Shown: in pieces, positions 1-6,426 of the stretch
How positions within the stretch are numbered: the stretch's first letter is position 1
Layout: each line of letters begins with the position of its first letter
From: CAVTZP01 sp964456815
Lineage (GTDB): Bacteria > Chloroflexota > Dehalococcoidia > Dehalococcoidales > BS750m-G39
Assembly: GCA_964456815.1 (NCBI GenBank)
Contig: CAYWCO010000060.1
Span: 1-7,318, forward strand
DNA: 7,318 bases
Direction: 5' to 3'
Position numbers and translations under genes: made by a program
Notes under the pieces: model-generated
Told to the model about the DNA's origin: nothing
Seen by the model: the letters and a program-made list of their open reading frames with translations, nothing else
Databases searched by the model: none

Positions 1-557
1 CCATAATACCAATGGGTCTGGCTATAGTCGTCATGATTGGCATTACGGCGGCAGCCATTTCCACCATTGATTCTATCCTGCTCACCCTGTCTTCGGTGGG
101 GGCGCGTGATATCTACAGGGGTCTTATCAATCCCAGGGTCTCGGAAAGAAGGGAACTCAGGGTGGGGCAGTGGGTCATCCCCATTATGGCTATCATCGCC
201 TTCGTCTTTGCCTGGTGGGCGGCGGGGAAAACGGGATTGTCCTTTATGATTGCTCCCCTTTCCTCGGCGGCTTCAGCCGGTCTGCTGATGGCGGTGCCGG
301 CTATCTTCGGCGCCTTTTTCTGGAAGCGGGCAACGGCGCCCGGGGCTATCGTCAGCTGCATAGTTGGCGCCGTAGTGGTCTTGCTTTTCCAGCTAACGGG
401 CTGGAAGCCTCTGGGCTGGTGGCCGGGGACGTGGGGATTTATCGTCTGCGTTATTCTCTTTGTCGGCGTCAGCCTGGCAACTAAACCGCCCCGGAAGAAG
501 GCGGATGAGTTTATCGGTTATCTTAAGGAAAAATTAGACAAGGGGAATTTCATCTAG
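1..557 (+). CDS. Sodium:solute symporter (SSS family), C-terminal part, 5' end outside window
   Basis: This is the C-terminal part of an inner-membrane cation-coupled solute importer. The frame is open to the left edge (first full codon at position 3, reading Ile-Ile-Pro before the first Met at 12), so the true start lies upstream. About 184 residues are visible, against roughly 450-600 for a full SSS protein. The opening segment has the family pattern AAISTIDSILLTLSS followed by ARDIYR, which corresponds to the helix carrying Na+-site Ser/Thr residues. Four further hydrophobic helices follow, including APLSSAASAGLLMAVPAIF and APGAIVSCIVGAVVVLLF, then a short basic cytoplasmic tail ending in TAG. 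The substrate cannot be read from this part; SSS members carry sugars, amino acids, organic acids or vitamins. It lies 19 bases upstream of the molybdopterin oxidoreductase on the same strand, so cotranscription is likely, and its solute may feed that enzyme (inference). Confidence 0.9.
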   Translation, partial: IIPMGLAIVVMIGITAAAISTIDSILLTLSSVGARDIYRGLINPRVSERRELRVGQWVIPIMAIIAFVFAWWAAGKTGLSFMIAPLSSAASAGLLMAVPAIFGAFFWKRATAPGAIVSCIVGAVVVLLFQLTGWKPLGWWPGTWGFIVCVILFVGVSLATKPPRKKADEFIGYLKEKLDKGNFI

Positions 558-565
558 AATTTGGC

Positions 566-570
566 GAGGT
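566..570 (+). promoter_or_regulatory. Ribosome binding site for the TTG-started molybdopterin enzyme
   Basis: GAGGT lies six bases before the TTG at 577. This site supports the non-ATG start. The first in-frame ATG is codon 32, which would remove three of the four cysteines of the N-terminal [4Fe-4S] site. Confidence 0.6.
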
Positions 571-576
571 CTATCA

Positions 577-2640
577 TTGGAGCAAATCAAGACTGACTGC
601 GTACTCTGCGTCTGGGGCTGCGGCATAAACGCCTACATTGAGGATGGCAGGCTGGTAAGGGTGGAGGGTATGGCGGAACACCCGATGAACCAGGGGGTTT
701 TGTGCCCCAAGGGCAGGCACCTGGTGGACTATGTCTATTCCCCGGACAGACTCAAATACCCGATGAAAAAGGCAAAGGGGGGCTGGCAGAGAATCTCGTG
801 GGACGAGGCTCTGGACGAGATAGCCCAGAAACTTCAGCGGATTAAGGATAAGTATAGTGCCCACGCCCTGGCTATCTTTTGCGGCTCGGTGGGGGTGGAG
901 AATAACGAGCTGTCTACCTTTGCCCGCCGTTTCGGCGGCGCCTACGGCACCCCTAACCTCGTCTCAATGGATAGTATCTGCTATGTTTCCCGCATCCTGG
1001 CTCACCAGCTGACCTTTGGCACCTTCCTCCTTGAGGAGCCGGAGAGGGCGGGGTGCGTTATCCTCTGGGGTCATAACCCGGATAACTCAAGGCTGCCTCT
1101 GGCGGCTAAGCTGTATAAAGCGCTGGACAGGGGGCTGGAGCTTATCGTTATTAACCCCAGGCGCACCTCGCTGGCAAAGAGGGGTACCTATATCCCGATA
1201 AGACCGGGAACCGATTGCGCCCTTGCCCTGGGGATGCTGAATGTAATTATTGCCGAAGACCTCTATGATAAGGAATTCGTCGAAAAAAATACCGTTGGCT
1301 TTGACAAGCTGGCTGAGCACGTTAAGCAGTACCCGCCGCCGAGGGTGGAGGAGGTAACCGGCGTTCCCGCCGATGAAATAAGGAGGATTGCCCGTATATT
1401 CGCCACCGCCGACTCAGCCTCCATCGTTCCCGGCACCTGCTCCCTGGACCAGCGTATAAATGGTCTCCAGACCCACCGCGCCCTGGCTATCCTGCAGATA
1501 GTTACCGGAAATATTGATGTCCCCGGGGGCTGGGTTGTTGTCCCCTTCGCCCGCCTGGGCAGCCTCAGTATCAAGGTTGACGAAGACCCCATCGGCGCCG
1601 CCGAGCACCCCCTGTTCCACAGCCTCTGGGGTCACCGCTCCCCCTATGGTCAGGCAATGTACCTGCCGGACGCCATACTTGATGAGAAGCCATACCCGAT
1701 TAAAGCCCTGATTATCAGCGGTGGAAACCCAGCCCTCACCCTGCCCGACTCAAGCAAGGTTAAAAAAGCCCTGGAAAAGGTGGAGCTTCTGGTGGTAATG
1801 GACCTTTTTATGACCGAAACCGCTAAGCTGGCGGATATTGTCCTCCCCGCCTGCTCGTTTATGGAACGGACTGGCATTGGCTATATTTACGGTTTAACCA
1901 GCGGTCTGCCCTATATCCTACTTCGCAAAAGGGTAATAGAGCCGCTCGGGGAAAGCCTGCCTGACTGGAAGTTCTGGTGTGAGCTGGGGAGGAGGATGGG
2001 CTACGGTGGCCTCTTCCCCTGGCAAACCGATGAGGAGGTGGTGGAACACTGGCTGAAGCCCACCGGACTGACCATCAAGCAGCTAACCGAGGAAAATCCG
2101 GAAGGGGTCTTCTTTGCCCAAAAGAAGTATGATGCGGGGCAAAAGGGTGAGTTTCGGACACCGTCAAAGAAGATTGAGATTTACTCCCAGACTCTGGCTG
2201 AGCATGGCTATGACCCCCTGCCCGTCCACGTTGAGCCCAGCCAGAGCCCGGTCAGCACTCCCCAGCTGGCGAAAAAGTACCCTCTAATCCTGACCACCGG
2301 TGCTCGCATCCCGGCGTACACTCATACCAAGCTCAGGGATGTGCCGGCGCTCAAGCGCGCTGCCCCGGAACCACTCGCTGAGGTCCACCCCGATACCGCC
2401 CAGGAATATGGCATTGCTGATGGTGATATGGCGGCTATAGAAACAAAGGGGGGAGAGATAAAAATGAGGGTCAGGACGACTCAAGACCTGTTGCCCGGCA
2501 TCGTCAGCATCCCCCACGGCTGGGCGGAGGCTAACGCCAACCTGCTCACCGAGCTTGAGCCCCATGACCCCGTTACCGGCTATCCCGAGCTTAAAGCCCT
2601 GCTCTGCCGGATAAGGAAGCCAGGAGGTAATAATGATTAA
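577..2640 (+). CDS. Molybdopterin/[4Fe-4S] oxidoreductase, acetylene hydratase-like branch, substrate unknown
   Basis: A 687-residue cytoplasmic member of the DMSO-reductase/MopB superfamily that binds a bis-pterin Mo or W cofactor and one [4Fe-4S] cluster. Visible features are the N-terminal cluster ligands Cys8, Cys11, Cys15 and Cys43 (CPKG), the probable metal-ligand Cys135 in SMDSICYVSR (codon TGC, not a selenocysteine TGA), a WGHNPDNSR segment, INPRRTSLAKR with RPGTDCALALGMLNVII, and a C-terminal dinucleotide-binding domain from about 565 (PLILTTGAR, ending near IPHGW). There is no twin-arginine signal. Length and several blocks resemble acetylene hydratase (about 730 residues). However, the Asp that follows the second cluster Cys there is Val12 here, and the His next to the metal ligand in formate dehydrogenases is Tyr136. 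Neither assignment is therefore safe. No ferredoxin-like or membrane partner subunit is adjacent. The start is TTG. The 3' end overlaps the next gene by 8 bases. Confidence 0.92.
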   Translation: MEQIKTDCVLCVWGCGINAYIEDGRLVRVEGMAEHPMNQGVLCPKGRHLVDYVYSPDRLKYPMKKAKGGWQRISWDEALDEIAQKLQRIKDKYSAHALAIFCGSVGVENNELSTFARRFGGAYGTPNLVSMDSICYVSRILAHQLTFGTFLLEEPERAGCVILWGHNPDNSRLPLAAKLYKALDRGLELIVINPRRTSLAKRGTYIPIRPGTDCALALGMLNVIIAEDLYDKEFVEKNTVGFDKLAEHVKQYPPPRVEEVTGVPADEIRRIARIFATADSASIVPGTCSLDQRINGLQTHRALAILQIVTGNIDVPGGWVVVPFARLGSLSIKVDEDPIGAAEHPLFHSLWGHRSPYGQAMYLPDAILDEKPYPIKALIISGGNPALTLPDSSKVKKALEKVELLVVMDLFMTETAKLADIVLPACSFMERTGIGYIYGLTSGLPYILLRKRVIEPLGESLPDWKFWCELGRRMGYGGLFPWQTDEEVVEHWLKPTGLTIKQLTEENPEGVFFAQKKYDAGQKGEFRTPSKKIEIYSQTLAEHGYDPLPVHVEPSQSPVSTPQLAKKYPLILTTGARIPAYTHTKLRDVPALKRAAPEPLAEVHPDTAQEYGIADGDMAAIETKGGEIKMRVRTTQDLLPGIVSIPHGWAEANANLLTELEPHDPVTGYPELKALLCRIRKPGGNND
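2622..2627 (+). promoter_or_regulatory. Ribosome binding site for the gamma-carbonic anhydrase-like gene, inside the preceding CDS
   Basis: A perfect AGGAGG lies five bases before the ATG at 2633, within the last codons of the molybdopterin enzyme gene. Together with the 8-base gene overlap it points to translational coupling of the two. Confidence 0.75.
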
Positions 2641-3160
2641 GGCATTTAACGGCAAGACGCCCAGAATAGCCAAATCAGCCCTCGTCAGCGAGGCGGCATG
2701 TATTGTCGGCGATGTTGAAATCGGGGAGAATTCCAGCGTATGGCCGGGGGCAGTGATTCGCGCTGACTTTGGCAGCATAACAATCGGCAGAAACACCGCC
2801 CTGGAGGATAACTGCGTTATTCACTCCGGTTCACCCCACGTCGATGTAGAGGATGTCACCATCGGGGACGAGGTGCATATTGGCCATGGGGCGGTGGTTA
2901 ACTGCCATAAGATTGGGAATAATGTTCTCATCGGCATGAACGCCACCATACTTCACGATGCTGAAATTGGCAACTCCTGTATCATCGGGGCTAACTGCTT
3001 GGTCAGCGAGGGGATGAAGATTCCGGACGACTCATTTGTTGTCGGCGTTCCGGGGAAAATCAAGGGGAAGGTTTCGCCGGAGCAGTCGTTCTGGGTGGAG
3101 GATGCCTCTAAAAGCTACGCCAAGATAGTCAAGCTGTATAAAGAGCAAGGAGGGCTATAG
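2633..3160 (+). CDS. Gamma-carbonic anhydrase-like left-handed beta-helix (hexapeptide repeat) protein
   Basis: A 175-residue protein built of hexapeptide repeats (IGENSSV, IGRNTAL, IGDEVHI, IGNNVLIG, IGNSCIIG), forming a left-handed beta-helix that is trimeric in this family, then a C-terminal helix from about 145. Canonical gamma-CAs interconvert CO2 and bicarbonate with a Zn or Fe ion held by three His at the trimer interface. Conserved here are Arg43 and Asp45 (WPGAVIRAD), His64 (CVIHSG; Cam His81) and His85 (HIGHGA; Cam His117). The residue five positions after His85, where the third His is expected (Cam His122; also seen in YrdA-type proteins), is Asn90, while His82 and His92 lie nearby. 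Glu58 replaces the usual Gln. Activity is therefore uncertain; it could be a modified metal site or a non-enzymatic relative. A strong RBS and the overlap tie it to the upstream enzyme. Confidence 0.9.
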   Translation: MIKAFNGKTPRIAKSALVSEAACIVGDVEIGENSSVWPGAVIRADFGSITIGRNTALEDNCVIHSGSPHVDVEDVTIGDEVHIGHGAVVNCHKIGNNVLIGMNATILHDAEIGNSCIIGANCLVSEGMKIPDDSFVVGVPGKIKGKVSPEQSFWVEDASKSYAKIVKLYKEQGGL

Positions 3161-3173
3161 GGGGCAAAACTTT

Positions 3174-3572
3174 CTAGAACCCCGACCTTTTGAGGTGTTT
3201 TTCCACTATGGCGAGCAAGTCCTCGGGGCTGACCGGCTTCTCGATATAGTCCTCAGCCTCCAGTTCGTAGCCACGGCCGCGGGGGATTCCAGTCCCGCTT
3301 CCCTTTGTTGAATAGCTGGTGAGAGCCAGTACCGGAATTTTAGCCAGCTCAGGGTCTTTCTTGAGGTGCTCCGCGGCAGCAAAGCCGTCCTCTACGGGCA
3401 TGATTATATCGAGAAGGATTAAATCGGGTTTCTCATCTCTTGCCTTGCGCAAACACTCCTCACCATTAACCGCCACCATTACCTCGTAAGGTCTACTTTC
3501 CAGGACGGTTTTGGTCGATTCAACAAAATCGGCATCATCATCAACAAGCAGGATTCTGGCTTTCCTTTCCAC
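3174..3572 (-). CDS. Stand-alone receiver-domain response regulator (second of pair)
   Basis: A 132-residue CheY-like protein, all receiver domain with no DNA-binding or enzymatic output. The acidic pocket is Asp11-Asp12-Asp13, the phosphoacceptor is Asp55 (ILLDIIMP), the switch Thr is Thr85 (ALTSYST) and the conserved Lys is Lys112 (YIEKP). The Thr-to-Lys distance is 27 residues, about five longer than in CheY (Thr87-Lys109), so the beta4-alpha4-beta5 region is extended and contains a Gly/Arg-rich stretch. The start is GTG at 3572, supported by AGGAGG nine bases upstream. It is the last gene of the minus-strand run, 44 bases after the other receiver, and it converges on the gamma-CA-like gene with 13 bases between. 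A likely role is to accept phosphate from the nearby kinase and act through protein contacts or a phosphorelay (inference). Confidence 0.93.
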   Translation of the reverse strand: MERKARILLVDDDADFVESTKTVLESRPYEVMVAVNGEECLRKARDEKPDLILLDIIMPVEDGFAAAEHLKKDPELAKIPVLALTSYSTKGSGTGIPRGRGYELEAEDYIEKPVSPEDLLAIVEKHLKRSGF

Positions 3573-3581
3573 TTGGAAGCG

Positions 3582-3587
3582 CCTCCT
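3582..3587 (-). promoter_or_regulatory. Ribosome binding site deciding a GTG start
   Basis: On the minus strand AGGAGG stands nine bases before GTG at 3572. This supports GTG as the start of the 132-residue receiver; the receiver fold begins at residue 5, so no later start is possible. Confidence 0.7.
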
Positions 3588-3606
3588 TGATTAATCGGCT
3601 TAGCCG
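3588..3606 (-). repeat. Two adjacent short palindromes between the receiver genes
   Basis: GATTAATC (3588-3595) is a perfect 8-base palindrome. It is followed directly by CGGCTTAGCCG (3596-3606), a 5-base inverted repeat about one central base. They lie just upstream of the GTG gene's RBS. No T-run follows on the minus strand, so this is not a typical terminator. It could be a small mRNA hairpin or an operator half-site, or chance. Confidence 0.3.
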
Positions 3607-3616
3607 CATGATATTA

Positions 3617-4012
3617 TTACTTTTTCTTCTTGATCAGGGTACTTACCCTTTCCAGCAGGGCATCGGGGGCCATGGGCTTCTCAATGTAGTCATCTACATC
3701 AAGCTCAAGCCCGGTCTCCAGCTCATAGCGCCGGCGGCTTGCTTCCTCTCTCACTGAGGTCAGGATTAAAATCGGTATGTTCCTATACTTTGACCACCTC
3801 GGGTCCTGAAGCTCCTTACATACGGCAAAACCGTCCATTTTGGGCATCATCAGGTCAAGAATCATCAGGTCCGGGTTTTCGGCTTTAAGATTGGCCAAGC
3901 CCTCTATTCCGTCACGGGCAGTAACCACCTTGTAGCCTTGAGACTCAAGTATCATAGTCACCGCGTCAAGAATATCAGGGTCATCATCAACAACCAGTAT
4001 TTTGCCCGGCAT
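3617..4012 (-). CDS. Stand-alone receiver-domain response regulator (first of pair)
   Basis: A 131-residue CheY-like receiver with no output domain. Asp9-Asp10-Asp11 form the acidic pocket, Asp53 (LMILDLMMPKMDGF) is the phosphoacceptor, Thr85 (LILTSVREE) the switch residue and Lys112 (DDYIEKP) the conserved Lys. As in its neighbour, Thr-to-Lys spacing is 27 residues, with an extra charged stretch (SRRRYELETGLELD). The two receivers share YELE and DYIEKP, so they probably belong to one subfamily, but they differ enough through the rest that a recent duplication is unlikely. The protein ends in four lysines. The ATG at 4012 is preceded by AGGAGG four bases upstream. It follows metF by 59 bases, the widest gap in the minus-strand run, where a possible promoter is seen. 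Confidence 0.94.
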   Translation of the reverse strand: MPGKILVVDDDPDILDAVTMILESQGYKVVTARDGIEGLANLKAENPDLMILDLMMPKMDGFAVCKELQDPRWSKYRNIPILILTSVREEASRRRYELETGLELDVDDYIEKPMAPDALLERVSTLIKKKK

Positions 4013-4029
4013 ATATCCTCCTGAGATAT

Positions 4030-4042
4030 AGTATATTATACT
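4030..4042. repeat. 13-base perfect dyad overlapping a putative -10 box
   Basis: AGTATATTATACT is a 6-base inverted repeat about a single central base. It overlaps the TATAAT read on the minus strand, a placement that would suit an operator, although AT-rich promoter DNA often gives such dyads by chance. Confidence 0.35.
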
Positions 4043-4061
4043 CCAGCACTTTTACTATGTT
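4035..4061 (-). promoter_or_regulatory. Putative internal promoter for the receiver pair
   Basis: On the minus strand a perfect TATAAT (plus-strand 4035-4040) follows, after about 17 bases, a weak -35-like hexamer ending in ACA. Transcription from it would begin near 4028 and leave a short leader holding only the AGGAGG before ATG 4012. It lies in the 59-base gap after metF and could let the receivers be expressed apart from the metV-metF genes. It rests on consensus match alone, and the -35 is poor. Confidence 0.35.
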
Positions 4062-4071
4062 GCCGTGGTAA

Positions 4072-4989
4072 TTATAGTATGGGCCTGGGCATAAGTCCAG
4101 CCTTTTCTACTATCTCCGGTACGATATCCTCCCAGCCCACCGCCATGATATGTATGCCATGCACCCCGGGTATCTCTTTTAGTTGCTCAATAATCTCTAG
4201 GATTATCTTTGCCCCCTCATCCTTAACCTTCTCCACCTTTTCCAGCCTGGTGATTATTTCATCAGGGACACTTACCCCGGAAACATAGTCTCTCATGTAA
4301 CGAGCCATACCCACCGACCTTATGGGTATGACACCGGCCAGGATGTGAACCTGCTTATCCAGACCCCGCTCACAGACCATCTCCATAAACCGGGTAAACT
4401 TGGGTACGTCATAGATTGCCTGGGTCTGAATAAAGTCAGCCCCGGCTTTAACCTTCTTCGCCAGCCTTGTCACCCGGAATTCAAAGGGGTCAGCGAAGGG
4501 ATTAGCCGCAGCCCCGATAAACATGGGAACCTCTCCCGATATTTCATCATCACTGAGAAACTTCTTCTCGTCCCGCATCTTCTTCAGCATTTGAATTAGC
4601 TGAATGGAATCGATATCAAAGACACCCTTAGCCGTGGGGTGGTTGCCAAACTTCTGGTGGTCACCGGAGAGGCAGAGGAAGTTGCCGATGCCCAGAGCTA
4701 TGGCGCCCAGTATATCGCTTTGAAGTGCCAGCCGATTGCGGTCTCTGACCACCATCTGCATTACCGGTTCCACGCCTACCTGCTTCAAAAGCACGCCGCC
4801 AGCCAGGCTGGACATGCGCACGATAGCCGTCTGATTGTCGGTTATATTGACAGCATCGCAGCAGCCGCGAAGTACCTCGCCCTTCTTCTGTATCACCGCA
4901 GCGCTGGTGCCCTTGGGAGGGCCGGCCTCGGCGGTAACGGCAAACCTCCCGCTCTCCAGTATTTTCTCCAGGTTCGTTCCTGCTTTCAT
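4072..4989 (-). CDS. metF: Methylenetetrahydrofolate reductase, catalytic flavoprotein subunit
   Basis: A 305-residue TIM-barrel flavoprotein that reduces 5,10-methylene-tetrahydrofolate to 5-methyl-tetrahydrofolate, the last folate step before methyl transfer to the corrinoid protein in the Wood-Ljungdahl pathway, and also the methyl source for methionine. Family signs are TAEAGPPKG near the N-terminus with Glu21 (E. coli MetF Glu28), LSGDH with Asp110 (E. coli Asp120, near FAD N1), NITDNQ at 48-53, GAAANPFADP at 159-168 and GADFIQTQAIYD at 183-194. Length is normal for MetF without a fused C-terminal domain. The ATG at 4989 overlaps the kinase stop as ATGA, and GAGGAG lies about nine bases upstream, so it is translationally coupled to the kinase. 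Its usual partner metV lies on the far side of the kinase, so the enzyme is probably a MetVF complex (inference). Confidence 0.95.
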   Translation of the reverse strand: MKAGTNLEKILESGRFAVTAEAGPPKGTSAAVIQKKGEVLRGCCDAVNITDNQTAIVRMSSLAGGVLLKQVGVEPVMQMVVRDRNRLALQSDILGAIALGIGNFLCLSGDHQKFGNHPTAKGVFDIDSIQLIQMLKKMRDEKKFLSDDEISGEVPMFIGAAANPFADPFEFRVTRLAKKVKAGADFIQTQAIYDVPKFTRFMEMVCERGLDKQVHILAGVIPIRSVGMARYMRDYVSGVSVPDEIITRLEKVEKVKDEGAKIILEIIEQLKEIPGVHGIHIMAVGWEDIVPEIVEKAGLMPRPIL

Positions 4990-6425
4990 CGGCGTTGTCT
5001 CCTCTTAGCTTCACTCAGCTTGGGCAGTGCAAAGCTAAATTTACTCCCCTTGCCGGTCTCAGGGCAGGGACTCTCCGCCCATATCCTGCCCTCATGAGCC
5101 CCAACAATCCTCCGGCTTATGGACAGCCCCAGACCTGTCCCCTTGGTTTCCACGTTGCTGGCGCGAAAGAAGTCTTCAAAGAGCCGTGGCATATCTTCGG
5201 GTGGAATACCAATGCCGGTATCCATAACCTCAACCAGCAAGTCCCTGTCTTGCTCCTGTACCCTGACGGTTATCGAACCCTCCGGTGTATAGTTAATGGC
5301 GTTGTTCAGCAGGTTGATCACTACCTGTTGCAGCCGGGAGGCTGAACCTTTGACCTTGGGGAGCTTATCAGGCATCTCAACCTTAAGCTTAATCCCCTTT
5401 TCCTCAGCCAGACTGCGCTGACCCTCAATGGAATTTTTAATTATCTGGCGCAGCGAGACCTCCTTCATCTCCTCGACAATCTGTCCCGTCTCAATACGCG
5501 GAATATCCAGCAAATCGCTAATCAGAGTCAGGAGCTCGGTAATGCGGCGGCTACTCCTCTCCAGCATGTTCTTCTGCTTTTCCGAAATCCCTCCGGCAAA
5601 GCCGCCCAGTATAACCCACAGGAAACCCTGAATGGCAGTGAGCGGTGCCTTCAGGTCATGAGCGGCAATGCCAATGAAGCGCAAGAAGCGGTTCTTTTCT
5701 TCTTCAAGCTTGGCTATCTCGTTGGAGGCACGCTCTAGTTCCCCGGTTTTTTCCTTAAGCAGTCGCTCCCGCAGTGCCACTACCTGCCGCTGTCTTTTCC
5801 GCAGCTCCCCGGCAATAGCTGTGGTCACGTAGGTCGTACCGTAAAGAAGGACTGCCAGGGCAGCAAGCTCCGACAGGATACGGCTTGGGTCCTGATAGCG
5901 CATTGGTAGAACAAACCCCTCAAGGTTAACGTGGGGTATTACCCCGGCATATTCCAGACCGAAGAGCAGTGATACCATGGCGATAGCTATGGTAGACAGC
6001 AAATAAACCATCCGGTAGTTAAGCCCGATGCTGGCCAGAACAATGTGGAAGACAAAGAAGAAGATAAAAGGATTTTCTATCCCCCCCGTGAAGTGCAGCA
6101 GTACGGTGAGGGCGAACATGTCAAGCAGGATGTGGACATATATGTATTGGCGGACGCGGTGGATAAGCCGCTCAGGAGGCAGTTTCCCCAGCCCTCTGAC
6201 CTGCTGTATTAGCACCAGGTTATATAGAGCCATAAAGACGCAGATAATATATACCGGCAGGGTGGGGAAGCCAATGTGGAACGCATATCTGGCTACTAAT
6301 GTAACCGTGATAACCCCGAGGATGGCAACCCACCTCATGTTGGTGAATACCCTGAGGCGCATTATCAGTGTTTCTTCCTCAGGCGTATGCTCGGTCTTTA
6401 CTGCAGTTGGAATCTTATCGCTCAT
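4986..6425 (-). CDS. Six-helix membrane sensor histidine kinase with RegB-like GGxxNPF motif
   Basis: A 479-residue inner-membrane kinase. Six hydrophobic segments lie at about 29-49, 56-76, 97-112, 119-136, 139-161 and 183-206. A charged coiled-coil linker (208-250) leads to a HisKA domain with phospho-acceptor His256 (AAHDLKAPL). The HATPase domain has Asn375 (LLNNAINYTP), DTGIGI from Asp402, the FEDFFRAS box and KGTGLGLSI. GGIENPF at 114-120, between helices three and four, matches the GGxxNPF motif linked to ubiquinone sensing in RegB/PrrB. There is no Cys between the linker and the N-box, so RegB's redox Cys is absent. The start chosen is ATG 6425, one base after the metV stop; ATG 6440 is an alternative, and the frame stays open to 6518 inside metV. 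The RBS is weak (GAAGAG). The stop overlaps metF as ATGA. It is a good candidate phosphodonor for the two receivers downstream. Confidence 0.93.
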   Translation of the reverse strand: MSDKIPTAVKTEHTPEEETLIMRLRVFTNMRWVAILGVITVTLVARYAFHIGFPTLPVYIICVFMALYNLVLIQQVRGLGKLPPERLIHRVRQYIYVHILLDMFALTVLLHFTGGIENPFIFFFVFHIVLASIGLNYRMVYLLSTIAIAMVSLLFGLEYAGVIPHVNLEGFVLPMRYQDPSRILSELAALAVLLYGTTYVTTAIAGELRKRQRQVVALRERLLKEKTGELERASNEIAKLEEEKNRFLRFIGIAAHDLKAPLTAIQGFLWVILGGFAGGISEKQKNMLERSSRRITELLTLISDLLDIPRIETGQIVEEMKEVSLRQIIKNSIEGQRSLAEEKGIKLKVEMPDKLPKVKGSASRLQQVVINLLNNAINYTPEGSITVRVQEQDRDLLVEVMDTGIGIPPEDMPRLFEDFFRASNVETKGTGLGLSISRRIVGAHEGRIWAESPCPETGKGSKFSFALPKLSEAKRRQRR

Positions 6426-6426
6426 A

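Noticed and set aside
979..981. Possible selenocysteine at the metal-ligand position of the molybdopterin enzyme
   Set aside because: The codon is TGC (Cys), and the frame has no internal TGA.
2284..2796. A 170-codon minus-strand open frame across the molybdopterin enzyme/gamma-CA junction
   Set aside because: It is antisense to two well-supported genes and has no recognisable motif. It looks like a by-product of codon bias in the real frames.
3161..3183. Possible bidirectional terminator between the convergent genes (GGGG at 3161-3164 and CCCC at 3180-3183, with TTCTAGAA in the loop)
   Set aside because: The stem is only four pairs with a 15-base loop and no proper T-run, so it is too weak to call.
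3174..4012. The two receivers as a recent tandem duplication
   Set aside because: They share only subfamily motifs and loop length. The rest of the sequence differs widely, so an old paralogy or separate recruitment is more likely.
6081..6087. Run of seven C (G on the coding strand) in the kinase, a possible slippage or phase-variation tract
   Set aside because: The run is short, the frame is intact, and the bases encode the conserved Gly-Gly of the GGxxNPF motif, which explains it.
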